Below are positions 18,479 through 28,922 of a stretch of 64,000 nucleotides of DNA, one piece after another. Source of the DNA: Kaustia mangrovi (lineage in GTDB: Bacteria; Pseudomonadota; Alphaproteobacteria; Rhizobiales; Im1); contig NZ_CP058214.1 in NCBI RefSeq assembly GCF_015482775.1, positions 1,550,001-1,614,000 of the forward strand, read 5' to 3'. Position 1 is the first letter of the stretch. Every line of letters starts with the position of its first letter. The translations under genes were made by a program, and so were the position numbers. The notes under the pieces are model-generated. The model saw only the letters and a program-made list of their open reading frames with translations, searched no databases and was not told the origin of the DNA.

Positions 18479-18697
18479 CTATTTGAACCGGTAGGTGATG
18501 CGCCCCTTGGTGAGATCGTAGGGGGTCATCTCCACAAGCACACGATCGCCCGCAAGCACGCGGATCCTGTTCTTCCGCATCTTGCCCGCCGTATGGGCGA
18601 TCACCACATGGTCGTTATCGAGCGTCACCCGGAACATGGCATTGGGCAACAGCTCCGTCACGGTTCCCTCGAATTCAAGAAGTTCCTCTTTCGCCAT
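18479..18697 (-). CDS. infA: Translation initiation factor IF-1
   Basis: A 72-residue OB-fold protein that binds the ribosomal A site during initiation. It matches the standard length and motifs: [20 protein letters not shown] at the start, then [19 protein letters not shown] and [13 protein letters not shown] at the end. Its promoter should lie in the repeat-rich region 18698-18804. maf and yacG follow. Confidence 0.97.
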   Translation of the reverse strand: MAKEELLEFEGTVTELLPNAMFRVTLDNDHVVIAHTAGKMRKNRIRVLAGDRVLVEMTPYDLTKGRITYRFK

Positions 18698-18804
18698 ACC
18701 CTCCTACCTTGCATGTCTTGAGCGGCAAGGCGAGAAGATGTGCCTGTTCCGCCGTAAAATCAAGCACCGGGACACAATAAGGTGCAGCTTTTCGCCTTCG
18801 CGCC

Positions 18805-18945
18805 GGCGCTGGCCGGTTTCCCCACAGGTCTCCGGGTCCGGAACGGCGCCGGCCTGCTGCCATGAGTCTCCGCGTTAGGAGCTGCGCCGGCTGAGCTCCC
18901 ATGGGTCTTTGCGTTTGAAACGGCACCGGCCCACTTCCCCACCCG
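18805..18945. repeat. 39-bp degenerate tandem repeat
   Basis: Units at 18805-18844, 18845-18882 and 18883-18921, with a fourth partial unit from 18922. Each starts with GG-C-G-CCGGC (or a close variant) and contains the core C-CATGGGTCT--G-GTT--GAAC, differing at several bases. Unit lengths are 40, 38 and 39 bp. The last unit merges with the left arm of the palindrome at 18923. Confidence 0.75.
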
Positions 18946-19000
18946 GCCACCCACGGAAGTATGATCTCATGGGTGGCCGGGTGGGGGAGCGGGCCGGTGC
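18923..19000. repeat. Long palindromic intergenic element, copy 1
   Basis: 31-nt arms (18923-18953 and 18970-19000) that pair with two mismatches around a 16-nt loop. A near-identical copy with the same loop (one base different) lies at 61093-61170. It begins 22 bp past the phosphatase stop and may act as a transcription barrier, but it has no T-run. Confidence 0.85.
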
Positions 19001-19022
19001 AGTCTGCCGTAAGAGCGAGCCC

Positions 19023-19469
19023 CTACACCACCGGTGCCGCCGGCATGCCGAAGCGGTCCTGGATATGCCGCATCAGCCCGTCGCGCACCTCGCGATAGGC
19101 CTGCAGCCTCTGCTCGCGGTTGCCGGCGATCAGCGTGGGGTCGAGCGTGGGCCAGTACTCCACCGCCACGGCTTGCGTCCTCGTGAGCTCGAGCGCCGCG
19201 TGATGGGCCTCCGGCGTCAGCGAGACGATGAGGTCGAACAGCGTGTCCTCCAGATCCTCGAAGCTCGTCGGGCTGTGGCCGGAGATGTCGATGCCGAGCT
19301 CGTCCATCACCGCGACCGCGAAGGGGTCGAGCTCGCCGGTGTGGACGCCGCAGGAGGCCACGAACACCTTGTGCCCGAAGAAATGGCGCATGAGGCCCCC
19401 GGCCATGGGCGAACGCACCGCATTGTGGCCGCAGGCAAACAGGACCGCCGCTGGAAGGTCACTTGCCAT
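19023..19469 (-). CDS. Low-molecular-weight protein-tyrosine-phosphatase / arsenate reductase-like
   Basis: A 148-residue protein of the LMW-PTP fold. The phosphate-binding loop FACGHNAVRSPMA (C-x5-R, about 12-24) carries the catalytic cysteine and arginine. The typical acid loop residue is probably Asp in TLDPTL. Homologues at this conserved place (between UPF0262 and infA) are annotated either as LMW phosphatases or as arsenate reductases; the sequence alone does not settle which. It follows the UPF0262 gene by 9 bp. Confidence 0.8.
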   Translation of the reverse strand: MASDLPAAVLFACGHNAVRSPMAGGLMRHFFGHKVFVASCGVHTGELDPFAVAVMDELGIDISGHSPTSFEDLEDTLFDLIVSLTPEAHHAALELTRTQAVAVEYWPTLDPTLIAGNREQRLQAYREVRDGLMRHIQDRFGMPAAPVV

Positions 19470-19478
19470 GTCCGGGGC

Positions 19479-19964
19479 TCAGCCTCGCCAGTGCAGGACG
19501 CAGACGAGCGTGAACAGTCTTCGCGCGGTGTCGAAATCGACCTCGATCTTGCCTCTGAGCCGCTCCTTCAGCAGCTCGCTGCCCTCGTTGTGCAGCCCGC
19601 GCCGGCCCATGTCGATGGCCTCGATCTGGCTCGGCGTGGCGGTGCGGATCGCCTGGTAGTAGCTCTCGCAGATCAGGAAATAGTCCTTCACGATCCGCCG
19701 GAAGGGCGACAGCGACAGGCCGATGACCGCACAGCGGTTCTCCTCGCGGTCGGCGATGTCGAAGACCAGCCGCTTCTCCATGATCGCCAGATGTAGCCGG
19801 TAGGGGCCGTTGTCGCAGCCGTCGACCCGGAAATGGTTCTGTTCCAGAAGGTCGTAGATCGCGACCCGGCGCTCGTGCTCCACATCGGCGGAGGCCGCAG
19901 ACAGGCTCGCCTCGTCGAGGGTGACGTCGGCCAGACGGTCCGTGGTGGCGTCTTGTCCGGTCAT
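19479..19964 (-). CDS. UPF0262 family protein
   Basis: A 161-residue alphaproteobacterial protein of unknown function (UPF0262). Recognisable segments are [39 protein letters not shown] and the C-terminal [14 protein letters not shown] start at the ATG at 19964 ([11 protein letters not shown]), which does not overlap hisD; an in-frame ATG at 20024 would overlap hisD by 38 bp. It sits between hisD and the LMW phosphatase-like gene, its usual place. Confidence 0.88.
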   Translation of the reverse strand: MTGQDATTDRLADVTLDEASLSAASADVEHERRVAIYDLLEQNHFRVDGCDNGPYRLHLAIMEKRLVFDIADREENRCAVIGLSLSPFRRIVKDYFLICESYYQAIRTATPSQIEAIDMGRRGLHNEGSELLKERLRGKIEVDFDTARRLFTLVCVLHWRG

Positions 19965-19986
19965 GGTCCCCGGGGTCCCGTCCCTG

Positions 19987-21282
19987 TCAGGCCGTGTTGA
20001 TCCTGATGCCGACCGAGCGGGCATGGGCCTCCAGCCCCTCCGCGCGGGCGAGCGTGATCGCGGCCCCGCCGATCTCGCCGAGCGCGGCCGCGTCGCATCT
20101 CAGAATCGAGGTGCGCTTCATGAAGTCGAGCACGTTGAGCCCGGAGGCGAAACGCGCGCTCCGCGCGGTCGGCAGCACATGGTTCGGCCCGCCCACATAG
20201 TCGCCCACCGCCTCCGGCGTATAGGCGCCGAGGAAGATCGCGCCGGCATTGCGCACGCGCGCGGCGAGCTCTTCGGCATCGCGCGCGGCGATCTCCAGAT
20301 GCTCCGGCGCCAGACGGTCGACGAGGCCGATAGCATCGCCGAGCGCCGGCGCGACGATCACCGCGCCGTAGTCGCGCCAGCTCGCGCCCGCGATCTCCGC
20401 GCGCGGCAGGGTCTCAAGCTGGCTGTCCACCGCGCGCTCCACCGCGTCGGCGAAGTCCGCATCGTCGGTGATCAGGATCGACTGGGCGGAGGCGTCGTGC
20501 TCGGCCTGCGCCAGCAGGTCGGCGGCGATCCAGGAGGGATCGTTCGCGCCGTCGGCGAGGACCAGCACCTCCGACGGCCCGGCAATCATGTCGATGCCGA
20601 CCGTGCCGAAGACCCGGCGCTTGGCGGCGGCCACATAGGCGTTGCCCGGCCCCACGATCTTGGCGACGGGCGCGATGGTCCGCGTGCCATGGGCGAGCGC
20701 GGCGATGGCCTGGGCGCCGCCCACCCGGTAGATCTCGTCGACCCCGGCAATGCGGGCGGCCACGAGCACATGGGGGTTGAGCACACCGTCGGGCGCGGGC
20801 ACGGCGATGACGAGGCGCTCCACGCCGGCGACCTTCGCCGGGATCGCGTTCATGAGGACGGAGGAGGGATAGGCCGCCGTGCCGCCGGGCACATAGAGGC
20901 CGGCCGCGTCCACCGCCGTCCAGCGATGGCCCGTCTCCACGCCGCTCTTGTCGGTGACGCGGCCGTCCTCCGGCCTCTGGCGGCCGTGATAGGCCTCGAT
21001 CCGTTCGGCGGCGAGCGTCAGCGCGTCGAGCAGCGCCGCATCGCACGACGCCACCGCCGCGTCGATCTCCTCAGGCGTGACCGCGAGGCCGTCCGCGGCG
21101 ACCTCGTGGCGGTCGAAGCGGCGCGTATAGTCGATGAGCGCGGCATCGCCGCGCGCGCGTACATCGGCGACGATTTCCGCCACCGCCGCGTCGACATCCT
21201 GTGCGACCTCGCGCTTTGCGGTGAGCAGCGCGGCAAACCGCGCATCGAAGTCCGCCTGCCGCATGTCGAGGCGTTCGGCCAT
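19987..21282 (-). CDS. hisD: Histidinol dehydrogenase
   Basis: A 431-residue zinc enzyme that carries out the last two steps of histidine synthesis, oxidising L-histidinol to L-histidine with two NAD+. Family motifs include [49 protein letters not shown] and LAPEHLEI. Length is normal. It lies in the murA-DUF2948-hisD-UPF0262 series, separate from other his genes, as in many Rhizobiales. Confidence 0.96.
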   Translation of the reverse strand: MAERLDMRQADFDARFAALLTAKREVAQDVDAAVAEIVADVRARGDAALIDYTRRFDRHEVAADGLAVTPEEIDAAVASCDAALLDALTLAAERIEAYHGRQRPEDGRVTDKSGVETGHRWTAVDAAGLYVPGGTAAYPSSVLMNAIPAKVAGVERLVIAVPAPDGVLNPHVLVAARIAGVDEIYRVGGAQAIAALAHGTRTIAPVAKIVGPGNAYVAAAKRRVFGTVGIDMIAGPSEVLVLADGANDPSWIAADLLAQAEHDASAQSILITDDADFADAVERAVDSQLETLPRAEIAGASWRDYGAVIVAPALGDAIGLVDRLAPEHLEIAARDAEELAARVRNAGAIFLGAYTPEAVGDYVGGPNHVLPTARSARFASGLNVLDFMKRTSILRCDAAALGEIGGAAITLARAEGLEAHARSVGIRINTA

Positions 21283-21316
21283 TCTCGAAACCCTCTTCCC
21301 GGGACGCCGTGAAGGC

Positions 21317-21766
21317 TCAGTCCCTGTCCGTCAGATCGTGTTCCGGCTTCCGGCCCGTCTCCCAGACAGGGCCCAGATCCGCCATATGCGCCTCGATGCA
21401 CTCCACGTCGAGCCACAACGTCCCGCCGCCGGAAAAGGTGAGCGTGATCTCGCCCGATGGCGCCTCGCCGGGAGCGAAGGCGATGGACAGGAGCGACAGG
21501 ACGGCGTCGTCGGCGCCCTGGCGGATATTCTGCGAACGCGCGGAGAAGACATGGTCGAAATGCAGCCCGGCGCGGCGGCGCTGGAACGCGGGCCCCTCCC
21601 CGCCGCGCAGCCCGCTTTCCCAGTCGAACCGGTTGGCGACGAGCGCAAGCCGCCGCTCGCCCGGCAGATAGCGGATATCGCCGACCCGCAAGACCGCGTC
21701 CTGCATATGCGCGGAAATGACCTTCAGATCGTCCTCGTCGAACGCGCTGAGCTTGAGCAGATCCAT
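21317..21766 (-). CDS. DUF2948 family protein
   Basis: A 149-residue protein of unknown function. It matches the DUF2948 family: KLSAFDEDDLKVISAHMQDA near the N-terminus, LALVANRFDWE, and LWLDVECIEAHM near the C-terminus. The family is found almost only between murA and hisD in alphaproteobacteria, as here, with short gaps on both sides. Confidence 0.88.
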   Translation of the reverse strand: MDLLKLSAFDEDDLKVISAHMQDAVLRVGDIRYLPGERRLALVANRFDWESGLRGGEGPAFQRRRAGLHFDHVFSARSQNIRQGADDAVLSLLSIAFAPGEAPSGEITLTFSGGGTLWLDVECIEAHMADLGPVWETGRKPEHDLTDRD

Positions 21767-21858
21767 TGCCGATCACCCGACCGCTTGTGCCGCCTGTTTC
21801 CCGTCATGACATAACGGCAGTGCGCGGCGGTGACAATGCCCGAGGGGATCTCTCCCCG

Positions 21859-23148
21859 TCAGGCGCTCAGCCGCTCGATATCGGCGCCGCAATCGCCGAG
21901 CTTCTTCTCCAGGCGCTCGAAACCGCGGTCGAGATGGTAGACCCGGTGGATCACCGTCTCGCCCTCCGCCATCAGCCCGGCAATGGCGAGCGATACGGAC
22001 GCGCGCAAATCCGTCGCCATGACCTCCGCCCCGCGCAGGGTCTCCACGCCGTGCACCGTGGCGGTATCGCCGTTGAGCGAGATCTCCGCCCCGAGGCGCA
22101 CGAGCTCCTGGACATGCATGAACCGGTTCTCGAAGATCGTCTCGGTGATGGTCGAGGTGCCCTCCGCCCGCGTCATCAGCGCCATGAGCTGGGCCTGGAG
22201 GTCGGTCGGGAAGCCCGGATAGGGCTGCGTCTCGACCTCGACGGGGGCGAGTGCTGCGCCGTTGCGCGACACCTTAAGCCCCTGATTGGTCTGCTTCACC
22301 GCGACGCCCGCCGCACCGAGCACGTCGACCACGGCGTCGAGCAGGTCGCCGCGCGCGCCGATCAGGTCCACCTCGCCGCCGGTCATGGCGACCGCCATGG
22401 CATAGGTGCCCGTCTCGATCCGGTCGGGCAGCACCTCGTGGGTCGCGCTGTGAAGCCGGGGCACGCCGGAGATGTTGAGCGTGGAGGTGCCGATGCCCTC
22501 GATCCGCGCGCCCATCTTGACGAGGCATTCGGCGAGGTCGGCCACCTCCGGCTCCTGCGCGGCGTTCTCGATCTCCGTCTCGCCGCGGGCGAGCACGGCG
22601 GCCATGAGCGCATTGTGCGTCGCGCCGACGGACACCTTCGGGAAGGTGATGCGGTTGCCGGTCAGCCCTTTCGGCGCGCGCGCGATCACATAGCCGCCGT
22701 CGATCTCGATCTCCGCGCCGAGCCGTTCCATGGCGAGCAGATGGAGGTCGACGGGCCGCGTGCCGATGGCGCAGCCGCCGGGCATGGAGACCTTCGCCTC
22801 CCCGCAGCGCGCAAGCAGCGGGCCCAGCACCCAGAAGCTCGCCCGCATGCGCGACACGAAATCGTAAGGCGCCGTCGTGTCGACGATGGTGCGCGCGGTG
22901 ATGTGGAGCGTGTCGCCGGCGATGCCGTTGACGCCCATGCGCTTGCCGTCCACGCCGATATCCACGCCGTGATTGCCGAGAATGCGCATGAGCAGCGCCA
23001 CGTCGGCCAGCCGCGGCACGTTGCGCAAGGTGAGTGTGTCGTCGGTCAGGAGACCGGCGATCATCAATGGCAGTGCGGCGTTCTTGGCGCCGGAAATGTG
23101 GATTTCGCCATTGAGGCGGTTGCCGCCGCGAATACGGATACTGTCCAT
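21859..23148 (-). CDS. murA: UDP-N-acetylglucosamine 1-carboxyvinyltransferase
   Basis: A 429-residue cytoplasmic enzyme that adds enolpyruvate from PEP to UDP-GlcNAc, the first committed step of peptidoglycan synthesis and the fosfomycin target. The start [20 protein letters not shown] is the family N-terminus (Lys and Asn of the substrate site). The catalytic loop is [14 protein letters not shown] with Cys at about 117. I start at the ATG at 23148 with a GGGGT upstream; an in-frame ATG ten codons earlier is less likely. Length is normal. Confidence 0.95.
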   Translation of the reverse strand: MDSIRIRGGNRLNGEIHISGAKNAALPLMIAGLLTDDTLTLRNVPRLADVALLMRILGNHGVDIGVDGKRMGVNGIAGDTLHITARTIVDTTAPYDFVSRMRASFWVLGPLLARCGEAKVSMPGGCAIGTRPVDLHLLAMERLGAEIEIDGGYVIARAPKGLTGNRITFPKVSVGATHNALMAAVLARGETEIENAAQEPEVADLAECLVKMGARIEGIGTSTLNISGVPRLHSATHEVLPDRIETGTYAMAVAMTGGEVDLIGARGDLLDAVVDVLGAAGVAVKQTNQGLKVSRNGAALAPVEVETQPYPGFPTDLQAQLMALMTRAEGTSTITETIFENRFMHVQELVRLGAEISLNGDTATVHGVETLRGAEVMATDLRASVSLAIAGLMAEGETVIHRVYHLDRGFERLEKKLGDCGADIERLSA

Positions 23149-23289
23149 GAATACCCCGATGGACGGCCCCGCCTTCATGGCGTCGGGTCCGTCATAGGTG
23201 AGCGCTCGCTCCCCAGTGTTTCACTGTGCCATGACTGCTAAGAAACACAAACCGCCTGTCCGGGGCAAGCGTCTCGGTGCAAGGGGCGC

Positions 23290-24573
23290 CTAGCCCAGCA
23301 TGTCGCGCAGGCGGTACCACGCCATGGCGAGCACCAGGAGCGGCGTGCGCACGGGGCCCCCGGGGAAGGGCTGGTGCCTGAACCGGGCCATGAGGTCGAA
23401 CCGCTCGGCCTGGCCGGCAACCGCCTCCGCCATCAACCGCCCGCAGATATTGCCGAGCGTCACCCCCTGCCCGGAGAAGCCCTGCGCATAGAACACCGTC
23501 CCCCCGACCGTTCCGAGATCGGGGATGCGGTTGACGGTGATGCCGATGAACCCGCCCCAGGCATAGTCGATCCGGGCATCGGCGAGCCCGGGGAAGATGC
23601 GCGTCATGCGCCGGCCCATGCGCGCGGCGATATCGTCCGGGATCACGCCGGAATAGGTGCACCCGCCGCCGAAGATCATGCGCCGGTCGCCGGACAGGCG
23701 GAAATAGTCGAGCACGTAATTGGTGTCCGCCACCGCCTCGTCGTCGCGGATGAGAGTGCGCGCACGCTCCTCGCCCAGCGGCTCGGTGGCCACGAGAAAG
23801 CTTCCCACGGGCATGATCCGCGTGTGAAGCGGCTTCACCGTGCGCCCGAGATAGGCGTTGCCCGCCACCACGACGAAGCGCGCCCGCACGAGCCCCTCGC
23901 CGGTGTGGACGACCGGGTCCGGCCCGCTCTCGATGCGCGTCGCACGCGAATGCTCGTAGATCTCCACGCCGGCGGCGATCGCGGCGTCGGCCATGCCGAG
24001 ACAGTAGTTCAGCGGATGGAAATGCCCCGCCCCCGCCTCGTGGAGGGCGCCGTGATAACGGTCCGTGCCGAGCCGTTCGCGCAAGGACTCGCGGTCGAGC
24101 AGCTCCGTCTCGCAGCCATAGCGCTGCAGGCTGGCCTGCATGCCGGAGAGATCGGCCATGGCGCCGGGCTTGGCCGCGACATGGAGATAGCCCCATTTGA
24201 GATCGCAGGCGATGGCGTGCCGGGCGATCCGCTCGGCGATGATCGCCTTGCCTTCCTCGGCGATCTCGAAGCACTTGCGCGCATCGTCGGGGCCGAGCTG
24301 GGCCTCGATCGGCTCCATGCCGGAGGAAAAGCCCGTGCAGATCTGCCCGCCATTGCGCCCCGAGGCGCCCCAGCCGACCGTCTCCGCCTCCACGACGACG
24401 ACCCTGTAGCCGCGCTCGGCGAGTTCGAGCGCCGCCGACAGGCCGGTGAAGCCGGCACCGACCACGCAGACATCCGTCCGCACCTCGCCGCGAAGCACCG
24501 GGTGCTCCACATAGCGGTTGGCCGAGGCGAGATAGTAGGACGGCGCCTCGCTGTCCCCGTTCACCGCGCTCAT
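23290..24573 (-). CDS. puuB: Gamma-glutamylputrescine oxidase-like FAD oxidoreductase
   Basis: A 427-residue flavoprotein of the PuuB/OrdL group, which oxidises gamma-glutamylputrescine to the aldehyde, releasing ammonia and peroxide. The FAD fold starts near residue 35 (VCVVGAGFTGLSAALELAER) and the group's GWGASGRNGGQICTGFSSGM follows. The C-terminus includes YAQGFSGQGVTLGN. The start at 24573 overlaps the glutamine synthetase-like gene by 4 bp (ATGA), so the two are coupled. The open frame continues far upstream out of phase with the synthetase; that extension is spurious. Confidence 0.85.
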   Translation of the reverse strand: MSAVNGDSEAPSYYLASANRYVEHPVLRGEVRTDVCVVGAGFTGLSAALELAERGYRVVVVEAETVGWGASGRNGGQICTGFSSGMEPIEAQLGPDDARKCFEIAEEGKAIIAERIARHAIACDLKWGYLHVAAKPGAMADLSGMQASLQRYGCETELLDRESLRERLGTDRYHGALHEAGAGHFHPLNYCLGMADAAIAAGVEIYEHSRATRIESGPDPVVHTGEGLVRARFVVVAGNAYLGRTVKPLHTRIMPVGSFLVATEPLGEERARTLIRDDEAVADTNYVLDYFRLSGDRRMIFGGGCTYSGVIPDDIAARMGRRMTRIFPGLADARIDYAWGGFIGITVNRIPDLGTVGGTVFYAQGFSGQGVTLGNICGRLMAEAVAGQAERFDLMARFRHQPFPGGPVRTPLLVLAMAWYRLRDMLG

Positions 24574-25958
24574 GCCGTCCTCAGATACCACTGATAGTCC
24601 AGTGGCTGGATCTGGTAGTGGAAATTGTCGCACTCGAACTGGCGCGCCGTGGCGAAGGCGCGGACATAGTCCTCGCCGAAATAGCGCCCGAGCACCGTGC
24701 CCTCCGTGAAGCGCTCCAGCGCCACCGGCCAGCGGATCGGCAGGTCTGGCGCCTCCTGCTCGTAGCCATCGCCGACGACGGGGTCTTGCGGCTCGATCTC
24801 GTTGACGATGCCGTGATGCATGCCGGCAAGGACCGCCGCGACCACCAGATAGGGATTGGCGTCGGCGCCGGCCACGCGGTGCTCCACACGCACCGAGCGC
24901 TCGTCGGAGCCGGGAATGCGCAGGGAGACCGTGCGGTTGTCGCCGCCCCAGTTGGCCTTGACCGGCGCATAGGTGCCGGGCTTCAGCCGGCGGTAGGAAT
25001 TGGCGTTCGGCGCGAAGATCGCCATGGCCTCCGGCATGGTGTCGACGAGCCCGCCAATGGCATGGCGCAGCATGTCGCCGACCGGGCGGTTGAGCCGCTC
25101 GTCGAACGGCCCGGCGAGCACGTTGTTGCCGTGCCGGTCGAGGAGGCTCACATGGACATGGAGGCCGGAGCCCGCGCTTTCCGCGAAGGGCTTGGCCATG
25201 AAGGTCGCGATCATGTCGTGGCGGCGGGACACCTGCTTGATGCAGCGCTCCAGAAGGATCGCCTGGTCGCACGCCAGGAGCGCGGAGTCGACATGGTGGA
25301 GATTGATCTCGAACTGCCCCGGCGCATATTCCGCGACGAAGGTCTCCGCCGGCAGCTTCTGGATGTCGCAGGCCTCGTGGATCGCCGACAGGACGTCCTC
25401 GAAATCGTAGAGGTCGTCGAGCCCGTAGACATTGGTCTGGGCCGGGCGGAACTGCGAGCGCGGCCCGATGGCCGGCTGGACGACGCCGCGCGCGGCCGCC
25501 TCCCGGTCGATCAGATAGAACTCGTATTCGATCGCGATGACCGGCGTGAGCCCCATGTCGGTCAGCGGCTTGAGCGCGCGCTGGAGCACGTTGCGCGGAT
25601 CGGCGAAGAACGGCGTGCCGTCCTCGTGATACATGGAGGCGAGCACCTGCCCCGTCGGGCGCGCGCCCCACGGCACGGGCTTCAGCGTCTCCGGCACGGC
25701 GAAGCAGAAATAGTCCGGATCGCCGTCGGAGGTGCCGTAGTCGAGGGTGGTGACGTTCTGGCCCGTCCAGTCGAGCAGATAGTTGGATCCCGGCAGGCGC
25801 ACGCCCTCGTCATAGAGCTTGTGGACATAGTCCCGGCCGAGCTGCTTGCCGCGCAGGATTCCGTTCATGTCGGGCAGCAGCATGTCGACGGCGACAACGT
25901 CGGAATGGGCGTTCAGAAAGGCGTCGGCTTCGGAAAGGCCGGGAACGTGTTTGTGCAT
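24570..25958 (-). CDS. puuA: Glutamine synthetase-family gamma-glutamylputrescine synthetase (PuuA-like)
   Basis: A 462-residue glutamine synthetase-fold ligase, expected to join glutamate to putrescine or another amine with ATP. The metal and substrate motifs are IAIEYEFYLID, AEYAPGQFEINLHH, AGSGLHVHVSLLD, the NANSYRRLKPGTYAP loop and [13 protein letters not shown]. The residues of the GlnA adenylylation loop are not evident. It overlaps puuB downstream and is divergent from a second family member at 26135; its assignment to PuuA rests mostly on puuB next door. Confidence 0.85.
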   Translation of the reverse strand: MHKHVPGLSEADAFLNAHSDVVAVDMLLPDMNGILRGKQLGRDYVHKLYDEGVRLPGSNYLLDWTGQNVTTLDYGTSDGDPDYFCFAVPETLKPVPWGARPTGQVLASMYHEDGTPFFADPRNVLQRALKPLTDMGLTPVIAIEYEFYLIDREAAARGVVQPAIGPRSQFRPAQTNVYGLDDLYDFEDVLSAIHEACDIQKLPAETFVAEYAPGQFEINLHHVDSALLACDQAILLERCIKQVSRRHDMIATFMAKPFAESAGSGLHVHVSLLDRHGNNVLAGPFDERLNRPVGDMLRHAIGGLVDTMPEAMAIFAPNANSYRRLKPGTYAPVKANWGGDNRTVSLRIPGSDERSVRVEHRVAGADANPYLVVAAVLAGMHHGIVNEIEPQDPVVGDGYEQEAPDLPIRWPVALERFTEGTVLGRYFGEDYVRAFATARQFECDNFHYQIQPLDYQWYLRTA

Positions 25959-26134
25959 GAATGAGCTCGAATTTGAGGATCCGACGGCGGCCCCGGGGCC
26001 AGTCCCGTTGGGAAGGCATTGTTTCTTTGGGGTTTTATTTCGTCAAGGGACCGTCGTATCCTGCCCCCGCCGGCCGGCCCGACCGGGCCGGTCGAACCGC
26101 CAGCGTCAGGGTCCCGGACAACGAGCATCCATCC

Positions 26135-27484
26135 ATGGCTTCTCTTGATTACGACGAGTGGTTCGCCACGCACGCCATCGACGAGGTGGAGTGCCTTCTC
26201 GCCGACATGGCCGGAACGCCGCGCGGCAAGATCCTGCCGGCGAGCAAGTTCCTCAAGGGCGCGCACAGCCGCGGGCTGCGCCTGCCGGAGGACATGTTCG
26301 GGCTCACCGTCACCGGGCGCTATGTGTGGGAGACCAACACCCTCAACCCGGCCTCCATCGACGTCTATCTGCGCCCCGATCCCGACACCATGCGGCGGGT
26401 GCCGTGGTACGAGGAGCCGACGGCGGAGGTCGTGTGCGACTGCTTCTATATCGACGACAAGCCCGTCGACATCGCCCCGCGCCACGTCCTCAAGCGGGTC
26501 CTGGAGCTCTACGCCAAGCGCGGCTGGACACCGGTCGTGGCCCCGGAGATCGAATTCTACCTCATCAAGAAGAACCTCGATCCGGACTATCCGCTGGAGC
26601 CGCCCATCGGCCGGTCCGGACGCCAGGAAGCGGGCGGACAGGCCTATGGCATCGACGCGGCCAACGAGTTCGATCCCATCGTGGAGGACATCTACGACTG
26701 GTGCGAGGTCCAGGAGATCGACATCGACACGCTGTCGCACGAGAACGGGCCGGCGCAGCTTGAGATCAACTTCAATCACGGCGACCCGCTGGCGCTCGCC
26801 GACCAGATGTTCCTGTTCAAGCGCACCGTGCGCCAGGCCGCGTTCAAGCACGACATGTACGCGACCTTCATGGCCAAGCCGCACGAGAACGAGCCGGGCT
26901 CGTCCATGCACCTCCACCAGTCCGTGGTCGATACGCAGACCGGCCGCAACCTGTTCACCACCAAGTCGGGGCGCGATTCCAAGCTGCTCCTGAACCATAT
27001 TGGCGGGCTGCAGCGCTATCTCGGCGCGGCCATGCCGTTCTGCTCGCCCAATGTGAACTCCTACCGCCGGCTCGTTCCCTATGCCGACGCGCCGACCAAC
27101 GTGCACTGGGGCATCGACAACCGCACGGTCTCCTTCCGCGTGCCCACCTCCGACCCGCAGAACCGCCGGGTGGAGAACCGCGTGCCCGGCGCGGACGCCA
27201 ATCCCTATCTCGCCATCGCCGCCTCGCTCGCCTGCGGCTATCTCGGCATGGTGGAGAAGCTGGAGCCGACCCCGCCCGTGGAGGGCAGCGCCTATCGCTA
27301 CGCCCACACGCTGCCGACCCATCTCGCCGACGCCCTGTCGAAGCTCAACTACACCAAGCCCCTGAAACAGGTGGTCGGCGAGCGCTTCGTCTCCGCCTAT
27401 CAGGAGGTGAAGGACTACGAGATGCAGCAATACCGCACGGTCATCAGCTCCTGGGAACGCGAGTTCCTGCTGCTGAACGTGTAG
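26135..27484 (+). CDS. Glutamine synthetase-family protein, second PuuA-like ligase
   Basis: A 449-residue glutamine synthetase-fold protein. Motifs: [75 protein letters not shown] start at the ATG at 26135 ([10 protein letters not shown]); the open frame extends upstream across the divergent promoter region and is not used. It is more like the polyamine/amine ligases than GlnA. It diverges from the puuA-puuB pair with 176 bp between starts. Having two such ligases suggests two amine substrates, or regulated isozymes. Confidence 0.85.
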   Translation: MASLDYDEWFATHAIDEVECLLADMAGTPRGKILPASKFLKGAHSRGLRLPEDMFGLTVTGRYVWETNTLNPASIDVYLRPDPDTMRRVPWYEEPTAEVVCDCFYIDDKPVDIAPRHVLKRVLELYAKRGWTPVVAPEIEFYLIKKNLDPDYPLEPPIGRSGRQEAGGQAYGIDAANEFDPIVEDIYDWCEVQEIDIDTLSHENGPAQLEINFNHGDPLALADQMFLFKRTVRQAAFKHDMYATFMAKPHENEPGSSMHLHQSVVDTQTGRNLFTTKSGRDSKLLLNHIGGLQRYLGAAMPFCSPNVNSYRRLVPYADAPTNVHWGIDNRTVSFRVPTSDPQNRRVENRVPGADANPYLAIAASLACGYLGMVEKLEPTPPVEGSAYRYAHTLPTHLADALSKLNYTKPLKQVVGERFVSAYQEVKDYEMQQYRTVISSWEREFLLLNV

Positions 27485-27521
27485 GCGGGAGGCGGTCCCC
27501 CGCCGCCCGGCGGCCCTCCGG

Positions 27522-28727
<1,206 letters not shown>

Positions 28728-28828
28728 GGTCTTTCGAGCCTCCCTGGAGCGCCCCTCACGGGGGGCGGGCCGAGCCGGTTGCAGGACGATCGCTCCGGAC
28801 GCGCCGGAGCGAGTTGCCTGTGATATTG

Positions 28829-28862
28829 GTTCGCAGTGCGAACTTAAATTCCGAAATTCGAA
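28829..28862 (-). promoter_or_regulatory. Candidate IclR-type operator upstream of pcaF
   Basis: A perfect 15-bp palindrome GTTCGCAGTGCGAAC (28829-28843) is followed after a few bases by a related imperfect one around TTCCGAAATTCGAA (28849-28862). Paired palindromes of the GTTCG...CGAAC kind are used by IclR-family regulators of beta-ketoadipate genes (PcaU/PcaR/PobR). The site lies about 100 bp upstream of the pcaF start. No IclR gene is present in the window. Confidence 0.45.
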
Positions 28863-28922
28863 CGGCAAGATGGCACCGGCCTGACAGCCCGTCAAGCGGC
28901 GGCACGCCGCAGAGCACCGCGC

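Larger units (their letters stand above)
18698..19022. other. Repeat-rich infA/phosphatase intergenic region
   Basis: 325 bp upstream of infA and downstream of the phosphatase gene, both on the minus strand. It contains a 39-bp tandem repeat (18805-18945) that runs into a long palindrome (18923-19000); the infA promoter must fit in the rest. Two short minus-strand frames through the repeat encode 13-residue repeats but look like consequences of the 39-bp period, not genes. Confidence 0.7.

Noticed and set aside
18760-18954. Minus-strand frame with 13-residue repeats
   Set aside because: The amino-acid repeat follows from the 39-bp DNA period. There is no ribosome binding site, and a second overlapping frame shows the same effect.
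24574-25671. N-terminal extension of the puuB frame to a 793-residue protein
   Set aside because: The extra part overlaps the glutamine synthetase-like gene out of frame and is low-complexity; the real start overlaps the synthetase stop (ATGA).
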